A stretch of 64,000 nucleotides of DNA from Hallerella porci (GTDB lineage: Bacteria > Fibrobacterota > Fibrobacteria > Fibrobacterales > Fibrobacteraceae), in contig NZ_QGHD01000010.1 of NCBI RefSeq assembly GCF_003148885.1, positions 5,219-69,218 of the forward strand, read 5' to 3'. Positions within the stretch are counted from its first letter, which is position 1. Each line of letters opens with the position of its first letter. The notes under the pieces are model-generated. The model was not told where the DNA came from. It saw nothing but the letters and a program-made list of their open reading frames with translations, and made no database searches. Below, in pieces: positions 34,285 to 42,593 of this stretch. Position numbers and translations under genes: made by a program.

Positions 34285-34568
34285 AAAAAATCCTTTCCAA
34301 AGTTTACACTTTTAATTTATGTAATTTTTGAAAAAATAGGCGAAATTTAGCAAAAAAAGGGAGAAGAAAAGAGAAAAACGCAGAATCGTCGCCTTTTTTA
34401 TGGGAATGTAACTTTTCCTATCAATTTACAAAATTCTACTTTTTTGTGCAGTATCGTATTTTTGCAAAATTTTCTAAAAACTTTTACAATTTGACTCCGA
34501 TTATTTGCTATTTTCTAATCGTTCGAATCAATCGAAACCTAACGTAAAACATAATAGGAGTTACCTAT
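34285..34568. other. Divergent promoter region of glgC and pckA
   Basis: 284 bp, AT-rich, without a gene. It holds the pckA promoter. No clear operator was seen. Confidence 0.6.
34491..34519 (+). promoter_or_regulatory. Sigma70-like promoter of pckA
   Basis: TTGACT (34491-34496), 17-bp spacer, TCTAAT (34514-34519), about 50 bases before the pckA start codon. The -35 box has five of six consensus bases. Confidence 0.6.
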
Positions 34569-36431
34569 ATGAGTCTTACTTTGAACGACATCAAGCACCC
34601 GAAAATTTCTACTTGGGTGAATGAAATGATCGCTATGTGCGAACCGGACAACGTGGTTGTTGTTGACGGTTCTCGCGAAGAATATGATGCTCTCATGCAG
34701 AAGTGCGTGAAGGCAGGTCTTGCAACACCGCTCAAGAAGAAGGAAAATTGCTACCTGTTCCGTTCTCTCCCGTCTGACGTGGCTCGTGTGGAATCCCGCA
34801 CATTCATCTCTTCTGTGAAGGAAGAAGATGCAGGTCCGACCAACCACTGGATCGACCCGGCTCAGTTGAAGCAGACGATGCGCGAACTCTACAAGGGTTG
34901 TATGCACGGCCGTACCATGTATGTGATTCCGTTCTGCATGGGCCCGCTCGGTTCTGCTATTTCTAAGAACGGCATTGAAATTACCGACTCTGAATATGTT
35001 GTTCTCAACATGGACATCATGACTCGCGCTGGTAAGAAAGTTCTCGACATATTCAACGCAGACATCAATGCAGACTTCGTTCCGTGCCTCCACTCTGTGG
35101 GTAAGCCGCTCCGCAAGTGCGAAAGCGACAATGGCATTTGGCCATGCGCTGACGTGGAATACAAGTACATCACTCAATTCCCGGAAGAACACCTTGTTTG
35201 GTCCTACGGTTCGGGCTACGGTGGAAACGCTCTTCTCGGTAAGAAGTGCTTCGCTCTCCGTATCGCAACCGTTCTCGCTCGCGACGAAGGCTGGCTCGCT
35301 GAACACATGCTCATCCTCAAGCTCACCAACCCGAAGGGCGAAGTCAAGTATGTGACTGGCGCATTCCCGTCTGCTTGCGGTAAGACAAACCTCGCGATGC
35401 TCATCCCGACAATTCCGGGCTGGAAGGTCGAAACCATCGGTGACGATATCGCATGGATGAAGTTTGGTAAGGACGGTCGTCTTTATGCAATCAACCCGGA
35501 AGCTGGCTTCTTTGGCGTTGCTCCGGGAACTTCTGCAGAATCCAATAAGAACGCTCTTATCTCTGCAGAAAAGAACACCATTTACACGAACTGCGCTCTC
35601 ACTGAAGACGGTGACGTTTGGTGGGAAGGCATCGGCTACCCGGCTAAGGGCAAGCTCGTTGACTGGAAGGGCAAGACTCGTGACGCTCTCCCGAAGGACA
35701 AGGCTCCGAAGGGCGAAGAAATGGCTCACCCGAATGCTCGTTTCACCGCTCCGGCAAAACAGTGCCCGTGCATTGCGAAGGAATGGGAAGATCCGGCTGG
35801 CGTTCCTATCAGCGCTATCCTCTTCGGTGGTCGTCGTCCGTCTACAATTCCTCTGGTTCATCAGTCTCTCAGCTGGAACCACGGTGTGTTCCTTGGCTCG
35901 ATCGTGGGTTCGGAAATCACCGCTGCTTCTACCATTGATGCATCTCAGGTCGGTAAGATCCGTCGTGACCCGTTCGCGATTCTCCCGTTCTGCGGCTACA
36001 ACATGGGCGACTACTTCAAACACTGGATTGAAATCGGTAAGAAGACTTCTGAAGACAAGCTCCCGAAGATCTTCTACGTGAACTGGTTCCGCAAGGATCC
36101 GAACAACGCTAAGCTTCCTGGTGGCTTTATGTGGCCGGGTTACGGCGACAACTCTCGCGTTCTCGCTTGGATTTTCGACCGTTGCGATGGTGTTGATAAC
36201 GCTAAGGAAACTCCGATCGGTTACATGCCGAAGGATGGAGCCATCAATACTGAAGGCCTCGCTGATTACTACAAGGAAACCTTGCCGGAAATCACGAAGG
36301 TTGATGTAGAAGGCTGGAAGAAGGAACTTGCTGACGTGAAGGAAAATCACTATCCGAAGTTCGGTAAGCACCTCCCGAAGGAACTTTCTGAAATCATCGA
36401 TATGATTCAGGATCGTTTGAACAAGGCTTAA
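34569..36431 (+). CDS. pckA: Phosphoenolpyruvate carboxykinase (GTP type)
   Basis: 620 residues, the usual length for GTP-dependent PEPCK. It interconverts oxaloacetate and PEP; in succinate-forming fermenters it fixes CO2 on the way to fumarate. FPSACGKTNLAML (P-loop with the reactive Cys, about 267-279), DDIAWMKFGKDGRLYAINPE and the region SWNHGVFLGSIVGSE followed by DPFAILPFCGYNMGDYF are diagnostic. Codon usage is strongly biased (AAG, CTC, GGT), a sign of high expression. GGAG lies before the ATG. A long antisense frame here is only a shadow. Confidence 0.97.
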   Translation: MSLTLNDIKHPKISTWVNEMIAMCEPDNVVVVDGSREEYDALMQKCVKAGLATPLKKKENCYLFRSLPSDVARVESRTFISSVKEEDAGPTNHWIDPAQLKQTMRELYKGCMHGRTMYVIPFCMGPLGSAISKNGIEITDSEYVVLNMDIMTRAGKKVLDIFNADINADFVPCLHSVGKPLRKCESDNGIWPCADVEYKYITQFPEEHLVWSYGSGYGGNALLGKKCFALRIATVLARDEGWLAEHMLILKLTNPKGEVKYVTGAFPSACGKTNLAMLIPTIPGWKVETIGDDIAWMKFGKDGRLYAINPEAGFFGVAPGTSAESNKNALISAEKNTIYTNCALTEDGDVWWEGIGYPAKGKLVDWKGKTRDALPKDKAPKGEEMAHPNARFTAPAKQCPCIAKEWEDPAGVPISAILFGGRRPSTIPLVHQSLSWNHGVFLGSIVGSEITAASTIDASQVGKIRRDPFAILPFCGYNMGDYFKHWIEIGKKTSEDKLPKIFYVNWFRKDPNNAKLPGGFMWPGYGDNSRVLAWIFDRCDGVDNAKETPIGYMPKDGAINTEGLADYYKETLPEITKVDVEGWKKELADVKENHYPKFGKHLPKELSEIIDMIQDRLNKA

Positions 36432-36456
36432 TCGCCAACCGTTCGACTTTCGAATG

Positions 36457-36493
36457 AAAACTCCTTGCTGCGTAAGCAGCGAGGAGTTTTTTT
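36457..36493 (+). terminator. Terminator after pckA
   Basis: AACTCCT-GCTGC stem against GCAGC-AGGAGTT, loop GTAA, then TTTTTTT. Confidence 0.85.
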
Positions 36494-36563
36494 GATGGGA
36501 AAATTATTCTGCGGGGAAAATAAATTGGCAAATTTTTAAATTAGGCAAAAAAAGGAATTTTTT

Positions 36564-36902
36564 ATGGCTCAATTTTGCAGATTTTGTAGCGCAGCAATGG
36601 AAGATGGCAGCTCTTTTTGTCGGAAATGCGGAAAGAAAGTCGATTTTGCAAGTGCGAATACAACGCAGCAAACTTCGGAACCATTTGCAGAACCGCCGAT
36701 GATTGGAGAAAAGGATAATTTGATTACCCTTTTACTCGCCATTTTCTTGGGAACTTTGGGAGTGCACCGCTTCTACGAAGGAAAAATTGTGACCGGAATT
36801 CTTTGGCTGTTGACTGGCGGATTGCTTAGCGTTGGTTGGATTATCGATATTATTCTCATCGCAGTCCGTTTCGGTTCGCGCGGACGCTACTACCGCGTGT
36901 AA
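36564..36902 (+). CDS. Zinc-ribbon plus TM2-domain membrane protein
   Basis: 112 residues. N-terminal zinc ribbon with two C-x2-C knuckles (CRFC, CRKC; 5-23), a flexible spacer, then a TM2 domain (about 53-108): LGTLGVHRFYEGKIVTGILW, with a second helix ending DIILIAVRF. TM2 proteins are small two-helix membrane proteins of unknown role. It converges with trmB, overlapping by 13 bases at the 3' ends. Confidence 0.88.
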   Translation: MAQFCRFCSAAMEDGSSFCRKCGKKVDFASANTTQQTSEPFAEPPMIGEKDNLITLLLAIFLGTLGVHRFYEGKIVTGILWLLTGGLLSVGWIIDIILIAVRFGSRGRYYRV

Positions 36903-37597
36903 ATCGGAAACGATAAATTTTCAAAGCGAACTTTCCACAAAGTGTGATGACTTTCGTGGAATTTTTTTTCGAATGCGGTGATGGGATTTTCGGGAGTGAA
37001 AATTTCTTCGGAAATGTTTGTGCGGAGTGAAAAATGCTTTGCCGCCAAATTTAATGCAAACGCAAATTCATCGGCGTAAATTTTCCAGTTTGTGCGCAAT
37101 TCTAACTGCGGCGAAAGTTTGACGAGAGTGGGAAAAATCGGGTGCCCGTGAAAACGATAGCGGACTTCGGATTTTTTTGGCCACGGATTCGGATAAAAGA
37201 GAGCGTGAAATTGGATATTCCAATCAGCGGATTTGGCGAGGCGCCAAAAGTCGATGAGTTCGGCGCGGACATAAAAAACATTTTCCGGAATTTGAATTTC
37301 TTCGCCGCGGGCAGTTGCTTTGCTCAAACGAATTTCGGATTTGTCTATGCCGAGAATCGGATTCTCTGGAAATTTTTTGGCAAGCGCTAATGTCGAAAGT
37401 CCAGTGCCACAACCCGAATCGAGAATAATTGGTGTTTGAAAGTGCGAAACAAAATTGGCGGCAGCGTCAAAAGCTTCGCGGGTATGGTCGGCGATTGGAC
37501 GGCGAAATTCGCTATCGAGATAACGCGAAACGAGCTCTTCTAAATCGGGATGAATGCCGTCTTGATTGCTTTCAACTTCTTTGGAATTTCCGATCAT
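36890..37597 (-). CDS. trmB: tRNA (guanine-N7)-methyltransferase
   Basis: 235 residues. It methylates G46 of tRNA. SAM site ILDSGCGTGLSTLALAKKF, then LGIDKSEIRLSKA and the family motif FYPNPWPKKSEVRYRFHGHP (usual PDPWPK). The stop is TAA within the overlap with the TM2 gene. Its start overlaps the upstream radical SAM gene by four bases. Confidence 0.9.
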   Translation of the reverse strand: MIGNSKEVESNQDGIHPDLEELVSRYLDSEFRRPIADHTREAFDAAANFVSHFQTPIILDSGCGTGLSTLALAKKFPENPILGIDKSEIRLSKATARGEEIQIPENVFYVRAELIDFWRLAKSADWNIQFHALFYPNPWPKKSEVRYRFHGHPIFPTLVKLSPQLELRTNWKIYADEFAFALNLAAKHFSLRTNISEEIFTPENPITAFEKKFHESHHTLWKVRFENLSFPIYTR

Positions 37598-38472
37598 TTG
37601 ACGTTCCTCGTGTTAGCGAAACGCTTGGCGAATGCGCAGCGTCTGCAAAAAGTTTCGGTTAATTTATGCTGCAAAAATCCGTTGCGCATTTGAGTCGCGC
37701 GAATTCCTTCAAAAATTTCGGCAAAAGAATTTTCGGGAAATTTTCCGAGGACGATTTGTCCGCGATAATCTAAGCAGCAAGGGACGACGCGTCCGTCGAA
37801 TAAAATGGCGCATTGATCTTTGACGCCGTGGCAAGTTCCGTTTTCATTTTCTTCGGCTTTGCCATTGGGCCATTCAAATCGCGAATCGCGGTGAATGTAA
37901 ATTCTTCCACAAATCGGCGTGCTTTTTCTCCGAACAGAAAATTCAGAATCGCAAAGAGGAACGTGAAAATATTCGGTGAGCTTTTGCAAAACAATTGAAT
38001 TCCAATCGCGCGAAATGGCATCGGAATGATCGTTCCACAGGCGAAAATTCACATAAACTTCGGGATGTGTATTGGACAATGCATCGGTAAAATCGAGAGT
38101 TTGCTGTAAAATTTCTAACGCTTTTTCTCGGGGCAAGTAAGCGTAAGCGTGAGTCGAAAAATTGATTTGCCGAATTATTTTGCTGCGTAAAATCAGCGGG
38201 GAATTTTTGGCGATGAGAGATCCGTTCGTCGTTAAATTGACGGGGATTTGAAAACTTTCTGCGATTTGCAAAATGCGTGGAAATTCCGAATGCAAAAGCG
38301 GTTCGCCCAAAACATGCAAAAAAATTTCTTCGACATTTCCCGATAATTTTTGCAGCACATTTTGAAAAAGTTCTGCGGACATTTCGCCGCGAGAATTTTG
38401 AAGAGTTGCGCTCGGACAAAATGGGCAGCAGAAATTGCAACGTTCGGTGATTTCGATGTAGGCGTATTTCAT
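37594..38472 (-). CDS. Radical SAM protein with SPASM-like Cys tail
   Basis: 292 residues. The Fe-S loop ITERCNFCCPFCPS (9-22) fits C-x3-C-x2-C. HVLGEPLLHSEFP (about 54-66) is the usual Gly-rich SAM contact. The C-terminal half holds further cysteines (GTCHGVKDQCAILFDGRVVPCC, then FCRRCAFAKRF) typical of a SPASM or twitch auxiliary cluster. Members mature peptides or modify nucleosides. No small peptide gene is seen nearby, and the neighbours (trmB, MATE) give no clear substrate. Confidence 0.85.
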   Translation of the reverse strand: MKYAYIEITERCNFCCPFCPSATLQNSRGEMSAELFQNVLQKLSGNVEEIFLHVLGEPLLHSEFPRILQIAESFQIPVNLTTNGSLIAKNSPLILRSKIIRQINFSTHAYAYLPREKALEILQQTLDFTDALSNTHPEVYVNFRLWNDHSDAISRDWNSIVLQKLTEYFHVPLCDSEFSVRRKSTPICGRIYIHRDSRFEWPNGKAEENENGTCHGVKDQCAILFDGRVVPCCLDYRGQIVLGKFPENSFAEIFEGIRATQMRNGFLQHKLTETFCRRCAFAKRFANTRNVK

Positions 38473-38475
38473 CGG

Positions 38476-39834
38476 TTAACGCAATTTCTTTAAATCGAGT
38501 TTTAAAAGAACCGCAGCGAGAATTGCCGAAACCGTATCTGAAACGGGAGCCGCTACAAAAACGCCGCGCAATCCGAAGAACAAAGGTATGATCAAGAGAA
38601 ACGGAATGAGGACAATCAGTTGTCGACTTAAATTCAAAAACATCGCACGGCCAGGTTTTCCCGTGCCTTGAAAATAATTGCCGCAGACCATGCCGCAGGC
38701 GATCGTCGGCAGCGCAAAAAGGAAGGTGCGCATCGCAGAACTAGCAAGAGTTAAAAGTTGCTCATTTCCCGCGCTGAAAAATCCGACGAGCCATTCCGCT
38801 TTCATTTGAACCAAAAGCCAGCAAAGACACATCCAAAGAATGCTAATCGTGAGCATGACTTTTAAAGTTTGCTTCACGCGCCCGAATAATTTTGCACCGT
38901 AATTGTATCCGATAATCGGTTGTCCGCCTTGCACAAATCCGATGACGGGTAAAATCAAAAGCATCGCGATGCTGTTGGCAATGCCGAAGGCAGAAACTGC
39001 TAAATCGCCGCCATACGGAGAATTGGAACCGTAATGCACCAAACTTTTATTCAAGACGACATTCATAAGGCTGTTGCAAATTTGCATTAAACTCGGCGGA
39101 AGTCCCATGATGTAAATGCGCCGCAGATAAGGAAACTTGAGCTTCATTAAATGCAGAGAAATTTTGATGGGAGTCGATTTTTTGAAGAAGAATTGCATAA
39201 CAAAAATCGTCGTAATCGCTTGTGCGAGAATCGTCGCCCACGCAGCGCCTTCGATTCCCCAATGAAATTTTATGATGAAAAGCCAATCGAAAAATGTGTT
39301 CAATCCGGCACCGAGAAGATTTCGAAACATCGCTGTTTTCGGATGCCCGAGAGAACGAATAAAATGATTCATTCCCGGCGTTACCGTTTGAAAAACCGCT
39401 CCGATTAAAATGATTCGCATGTAATTCGTTGCATAGGGAAGAGTTTCTTCGCTCGCACCAAAAATTTTGAGCAAAGGCTCCATAAAAATTTCGCCGAGCA
39501 CAAACGAAATCAAAGCCATCACGATGAGAAGGGTAAACGAATTGTTTAAAATGAGAGCAGCTTGGCCGTATTTTTTTTGCCCAAGACGAATCGCAAAAAG
39601 AGTGTTTCCGCCGACGCCGACGATCATCGAAAGCGCCATGATGAAAAGCATAATCGGGAAGCAAAGCGTAATGCCTGCGATGCCTAAGTAGCCGACTCCC
39701 GCAGCGACAAAGTAGCGGTCGATGACATTGTACAACGATTCAACGGCCATGCTGACAATCGCTGGAACGGAGAAGGCGAGAATCAAACGGGGAATGCTTT
39801 GCGTTCCGATGCTATTTAATTTATTGTTCGTCAT
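38476..39834 (-). CDS. MATE-family efflux transporter
   Basis: 452 residues with about twelve membrane helices in two six-helix halves. LILAFSVPAIVSMAVESLYNVIDRYFVAAGVG at the start is the MATE hallmark, and the second half begins near LRRIYIMGLPPSLMQ. These proteins export drugs or metabolites against Na+ or H+. It shares its last base with the start region of the neighbouring lipoprotein gene, so it is in the same transcription unit as the genes at 39834-41619. Confidence 0.92.
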   Translation of the reverse strand: MTNNKLNSIGTQSIPRLILAFSVPAIVSMAVESLYNVIDRYFVAAGVGYLGIAGITLCFPIMLFIMALSMIVGVGGNTLFAIRLGQKKYGQAALILNNSFTLLIVMALISFVLGEIFMEPLLKIFGASEETLPYATNYMRIILIGAVFQTVTPGMNHFIRSLGHPKTAMFRNLLGAGLNTFFDWLFIIKFHWGIEGAAWATILAQAITTIFVMQFFFKKSTPIKISLHLMKLKFPYLRRIYIMGLPPSLMQICNSLMNVVLNKSLVHYGSNSPYGGDLAVSAFGIANSIAMLLILPVIGFVQGGQPIIGYNYGAKLFGRVKQTLKVMLTISILWMCLCWLLVQMKAEWLVGFFSAGNEQLLTLASSAMRTFLFALPTIACGMVCGNYFQGTGKPGRAMFLNLSRQLIVLIPFLLIIPLFFGLRGVFVAAPVSDTVSAILAAVLLKLDLKKLR

Positions 39835-40718
39835 TACTTTTGAATGCAGCGAATGCTTGCGCCAAATTCGGAATTGAATTTTTCAAAATGAATGTCCGAA
39901 GAATTCTTTTTGAAAACGGCGACCGAGCCTTCTTCTGTCCAGAAGAAGGCTTTTTCGCCCGCGTCTTTGAATTTTTTATTGGCAGAACCGACGCGGGCGA
40001 AATTCGCGCCGCCTGCGCGAACGGCAAAGCTAAATTCGTCGGCGCCGTCGCCGTTATCGTTCCAGCCAAAAGTCGCCTTCAATTTTTTCGCCGGTTCCTT
40101 GCCAACTGCAGAAGCGAGATTTTTCCAATCCGAAATTTTCGGCAAACGAAATCCGGTTGGGCACGCAATTTTTGCGCTTTCTAAATTGTAAAGTCTTCCC
40201 CAAACGTTGCATTGCACGCAGAGCGAACCGTTAACGGGCGCGTATTTTCCGTTTTCGGCTAACCAAACCGCATCGCCAATGCGCACCCATTCGTAGCGTT
40301 GACCGTCGCGCGGATCGTTGTAAACGCCTTGAATTTCGGGGTCGCCGCTCGGATCAAATGTCTGCGGAAAATCGGCGATGGTTCCTCTTTCGTAAACGGC
40401 AATCGATTTGATTTTTCCGCTTTCGTAAAACTGCGTCATCTTTCCTTGAATGGCGCCGTGCTCGTACGAAATTTCAGCTTTGACCGAACCGGATTCGTAA
40501 AACTCTTTCGCTTCGCCTTCTTCTTTTCCGTTCACAAAATTCTTCTCGGATTTTTTTGCGCCCGATTCGTAGAATTCAATTTGCGGACCATTTTTTTGAT
40601 CGTTTACATATTGCGCTTGCAAACGAATTTTTCCGCTGGGATAATTTTCTTTGCGAATGTCATCGCAGCCGAAAAAGCAAAAACAAAAAATGAAAACGAG
40701 AAAAAATTTTTTAGGCAT
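39834..40718 (-). CDS. Lipoprotein with MORN-type repeats and Fib_succ_major domain
   Basis: 294 residues from the ATG at 40718, where GGAG is seven bases upstream; it starts inside the end of the CDF gene. Lipobox FCFCFFGC. Residues about 20-125 are YwqK/MORN-like repeats (YPSGKIRLQAQYVNDQKNG, FYESGAKKSEKNFVNGKEEG, FYESGSVKAEI, FYESGKIKSIAVYERG). The second half is a Fib_succ_major domain (GQRYEWVRIGDAVWLAENGK, CPTGFRLPKISDW, closing SIRCIQK). Both modules occur separately elsewhere; the combination on a lipid anchor suggests an envelope surface protein. Confidence 0.82.
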   Translation of the reverse strand: MPKKFFLVFIFCFCFFGCDDIRKENYPSGKIRLQAQYVNDQKNGPQIEFYESGAKKSEKNFVNGKEEGEAKEFYESGSVKAEISYEHGAIQGKMTQFYESGKIKSIAVYERGTIADFPQTFDPSGDPEIQGVYNDPRDGQRYEWVRIGDAVWLAENGKYAPVNGSLCVQCNVWGRLYNLESAKIACPTGFRLPKISDWKNLASAVGKEPAKKLKATFGWNDNGDGADEFSFAVRAGGANFARVGSANKKFKDAGEKAFFWTEEGSVAVFKKNSSDIHFEKFNSEFGASIRCIQK

Positions 40719-41619
40719 TTTCATTCTCCGAAAGCGGTTCCATGTGAATGTTAATTTGTGTCTGCTTGCCATATTTTTGGCGCAGTTTTTCTTCGATTTC
40801 GGTCGCGACATCGTGCGCATCGACGAGAGAAATATCGTGGTCTAATTTTATGTGCACATCAATCGCATAAATGCTTCCGATTTTTCGCGTTTGCAAATGA
40901 TGTAAAAAGCGGACTTTGTCGGTGTTGCGGATAATGCGAATAATTTCTTCTTCGACATCGGGCGGAAGCGATGCTTCTAACAATTCTTGAATATTGGGAA
41001 AGCCGATTTCAAAGGCGACTTTTGCGATAAAGAAACTGACGATTACCGCAGCAATCGGATCAAGAATGGCGAATTTTCCGCCGAGGAAAAATGCGCCGCC
41101 GATTCCGGCGAGAGTGCCGATACTCGAAAGCGCATCGGAGCGGTGATGCCACGCATTTGCAATGACTGCGGGACTATCGATGCGTTTTCCGACAAAGGCT
41201 GTGTAACGGTAAAGAATTTCTTTGACCGCAATGCAAACCGCAGCAGCGATGAGCGCAATCGCTTCGGGAACTTCGGGAGTTTCTCCTTGCAGTGTCGCAT
41301 AAATTTTTTGCACGCTGTTGGTGAAAATTCCGATGGCGACTGCGAGCAAGGCAACGCTAATCAAAACCGAGGCGAGAGTTTCAAATTTTCCGTGGCCGTA
41401 AGGATGTCCTTTATCGCGTTCCTGTCCCGAAATGCGGATGAAAAGGATGACAATGAAATCGGTGACAAAATCGGAAAGAGAATGAATTCCGTCGGCAATC
41501 ATCGCAGCAGAATTGCCAAAAATTCCCGCAATCAATTTTCCTGCGGTTAAAATCAGATTCACAAAGAATCCAATCCAAGTTACTTTTTGAGCTTCACGAG
41601 TACGATCGAGCATGCGCAT
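40711..41619 (-). CDS. Cation diffusion facilitator (zinc/iron efflux)
   Basis: 302 residues. Six membrane helices (about 12-205) with metal sites MIADGIHSLSDFVTDF (helix 2) and AWHHRSDALSSIG (helix 5), then a cytosolic domain (about 210-300) with VDAHDVATEIEEKL. FieF/ZitB family, exporting divalent metals by proton exchange. First gene of a minus-strand unit continuing to the lipoprotein and MATE genes. Confidence 0.92.
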   Translation of the reverse strand: MRMLDRTREAQKVTWIGFFVNLILTAGKLIAGIFGNSAAMIADGIHSLSDFVTDFIVILFIRISGQERDKGHPYGHGKFETLASVLISVALLAVAIGIFTNSVQKIYATLQGETPEVPEAIALIAAAVCIAVKEILYRYTAFVGKRIDSPAVIANAWHHRSDALSSIGTLAGIGGAFFLGGKFAILDPIAAVIVSFFIAKVAFEIGFPNIQELLEASLPPDVEEEIIRIIRNTDKVRFLHHLQTRKIGSIYAIDVHIKLDHDISLVDAHDVATEIEEKLRQKYGKQTQINIHMEPLSENENA

Positions 41620-41664
41620 AAGTTAGAAACTTCAATGCCTCACGAAAAGAGTCATTTAAACCGA

Positions 41665-41694
41665 GAAACCCCCGCACTTGCGTGCGAGGGTTTT
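41665..41694 (-). terminator. Terminator after tRNA-His
   Basis: CCC-CGCAC and GTGCG-GGG arms around TTGC, with GGTTTC/T-runs on the minus strand, directly after the tRNA. Confidence 0.65.
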
Positions 41695-41698
41695 CAAG

Positions 41699-41774
41699 GG
41701 TGGGTAATCGGACTCGAACCGACGACAACCAGAATCACAATCTGGGACTCTAACCAATCTGAGCTACACCCACC
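41699..41774 (-). tRNA. tRNA-His (GTG)
   Basis: On the minus strand the cloverleaf is complete. Acceptor GTGGGTG pairs with TACCCAC, with an extra G before it facing C73, the tRNA-His identity pair. The anticodon stem CCAGA/TCTGG encloses TTGTGAT, giving anticodon GTG. The T loop is TTCGAGT. Confidence 0.96.
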
Positions 41775-41838
41775 ATAAAATGGTGCGAACCAAATATAAC
41801 AAAGGTTCGAAAATTTTTAAAGGGGTTTTGCGAAAAAA

Positions 41839-42210
41839 TTATTCTTCGCTTTGTTCCTTATGGCGTCTTAAACGGATGAAATTCGCCCGTTTATAGTCGT
41901 TTCGATGTTCGTTGCAGAACCGCGGATAGATAAATTGCTTCGGAAATACTTTAATTTCGAATAAATTATCGCAACCGTCCAGACAGCAGCGGAACTTGAG
42001 ATCCATCACATCGGTGTAGTTGTGGCGGAAGACAATATTTTTCGCATCAATGTTTTCGATGTCTTTCTTTTGCTTTTGGCGATTTTTAATATCGCGGTGA
42101 AGCGGGCAGTATTTGGCAATCGGGTGACCCCAAAATTCGCGACCGCAGCCCGGTTCTTGGCAAATCTTGAGTTTGATACGTTTTTTCTTTTTGTATTTAG
42201 GTAACTGCAT
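41839..42210 (-). CDS. Double zinc-finger-like small protein
   Basis: 123 residues from MQLPKYKKKKR (42210). A basic N-terminus is followed by two putative metal-binding units: CQEPGCGREFWGHPIAKYCPLH (about 22-43) and CCLDGCDNLFEIKVFPKQ, ending RFCNEHR (about 80-108), each of C-x4-C...C-x2-H form. The frame stays open upstream to 42423 through the 42-bp repeat array and would add about 70 residues of a 14-residue repeat; neither start has a clear ribosome-binding site. Likely nucleic-acid binding; unrecognised family. Confidence 0.6.
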   Translation of the reverse strand: MQLPKYKKKKRIKLKICQEPGCGREFWGHPIAKYCPLHRDIKNRQKQKKDIENIDAKNIVFRHNYTDVMDLKFRCCLDGCDNLFEIKVFPKQFIYPRFCNEHRNDYKRANFIRLRRHKEQSEE

Positions 42211-42266
42211 AGCGATAGTAAATTTACTAAAAAATGAGAAAAATGGGAATGGAGTTAATGAGGAGT

Positions 42267-42421
42267 TCTCCGGAGTCCCGATGGAATAATTTTTCATGTA
42301 AAATGTTATCTCCGGACTTCCGATGAACAAATTTTGCGTGTAAAATGTTATCTCCGGAGTCCCGACGGACAAATTTTGCGTGCAAAATGTTATCTCCGGA
42401 CTTCCGATGAATAAATTTTGC
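42267..42421. repeat. 42-bp tandem repeat, 3.7 copies, alternating A-B-A-B
   Basis: TCTCCGGA occurs at 42267, 42309, 42351 and 42393, spacing exactly 42. Units 1 and 3 share GGAGTCCCGA; units 2 and 4 share GGACTTCCGATGA, so the higher-order period is 84. Unit 3 has a perfect ATTTTGC-GT-GCAAAAT palindrome. It lies between the zinc-finger gene and the secreted MBL-fold gene. Confidence 0.85.
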
Positions 42422-42483
42422 AAAAATTAGGCGCTTCGCACGAGTACATTAAAAATTTTCCGATCCAAAACTTCGCGTTTCCC

Positions 42484-42503
42484 CCGCGCGGCTACGCCGC
42501 GCC
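42484..42503. repeat. GC-rich hairpin in an AT-rich gap
   Basis: GCGCGGC-TAC-GCCGCGC. No T-run follows, so it is unlikely to be a terminator for a mapped gene. Purpose unknown. Confidence 0.4.
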
Positions 42504-42593
42504 ATTATTTGGTAAATGTTTTTTTACACAAATTTTGGTCTCTTTTTTTCGGTTTCAAGCGTCTATATACATTAGACTCTTTTTGGAGGAATT

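Noticed and set aside
34539-36371. 610-residue open frame on the minus strand opposite pckA
   Set aside because: It is the shadow of a highly biased coding sequence; no domain, no start signals, and pckA is certain.
37594-38472. Ribosomally made peptide cluster around the radical SAM gene
   Set aside because: No precursor peptide frame was seen next to it; neighbours are trmB and a MATE transporter.
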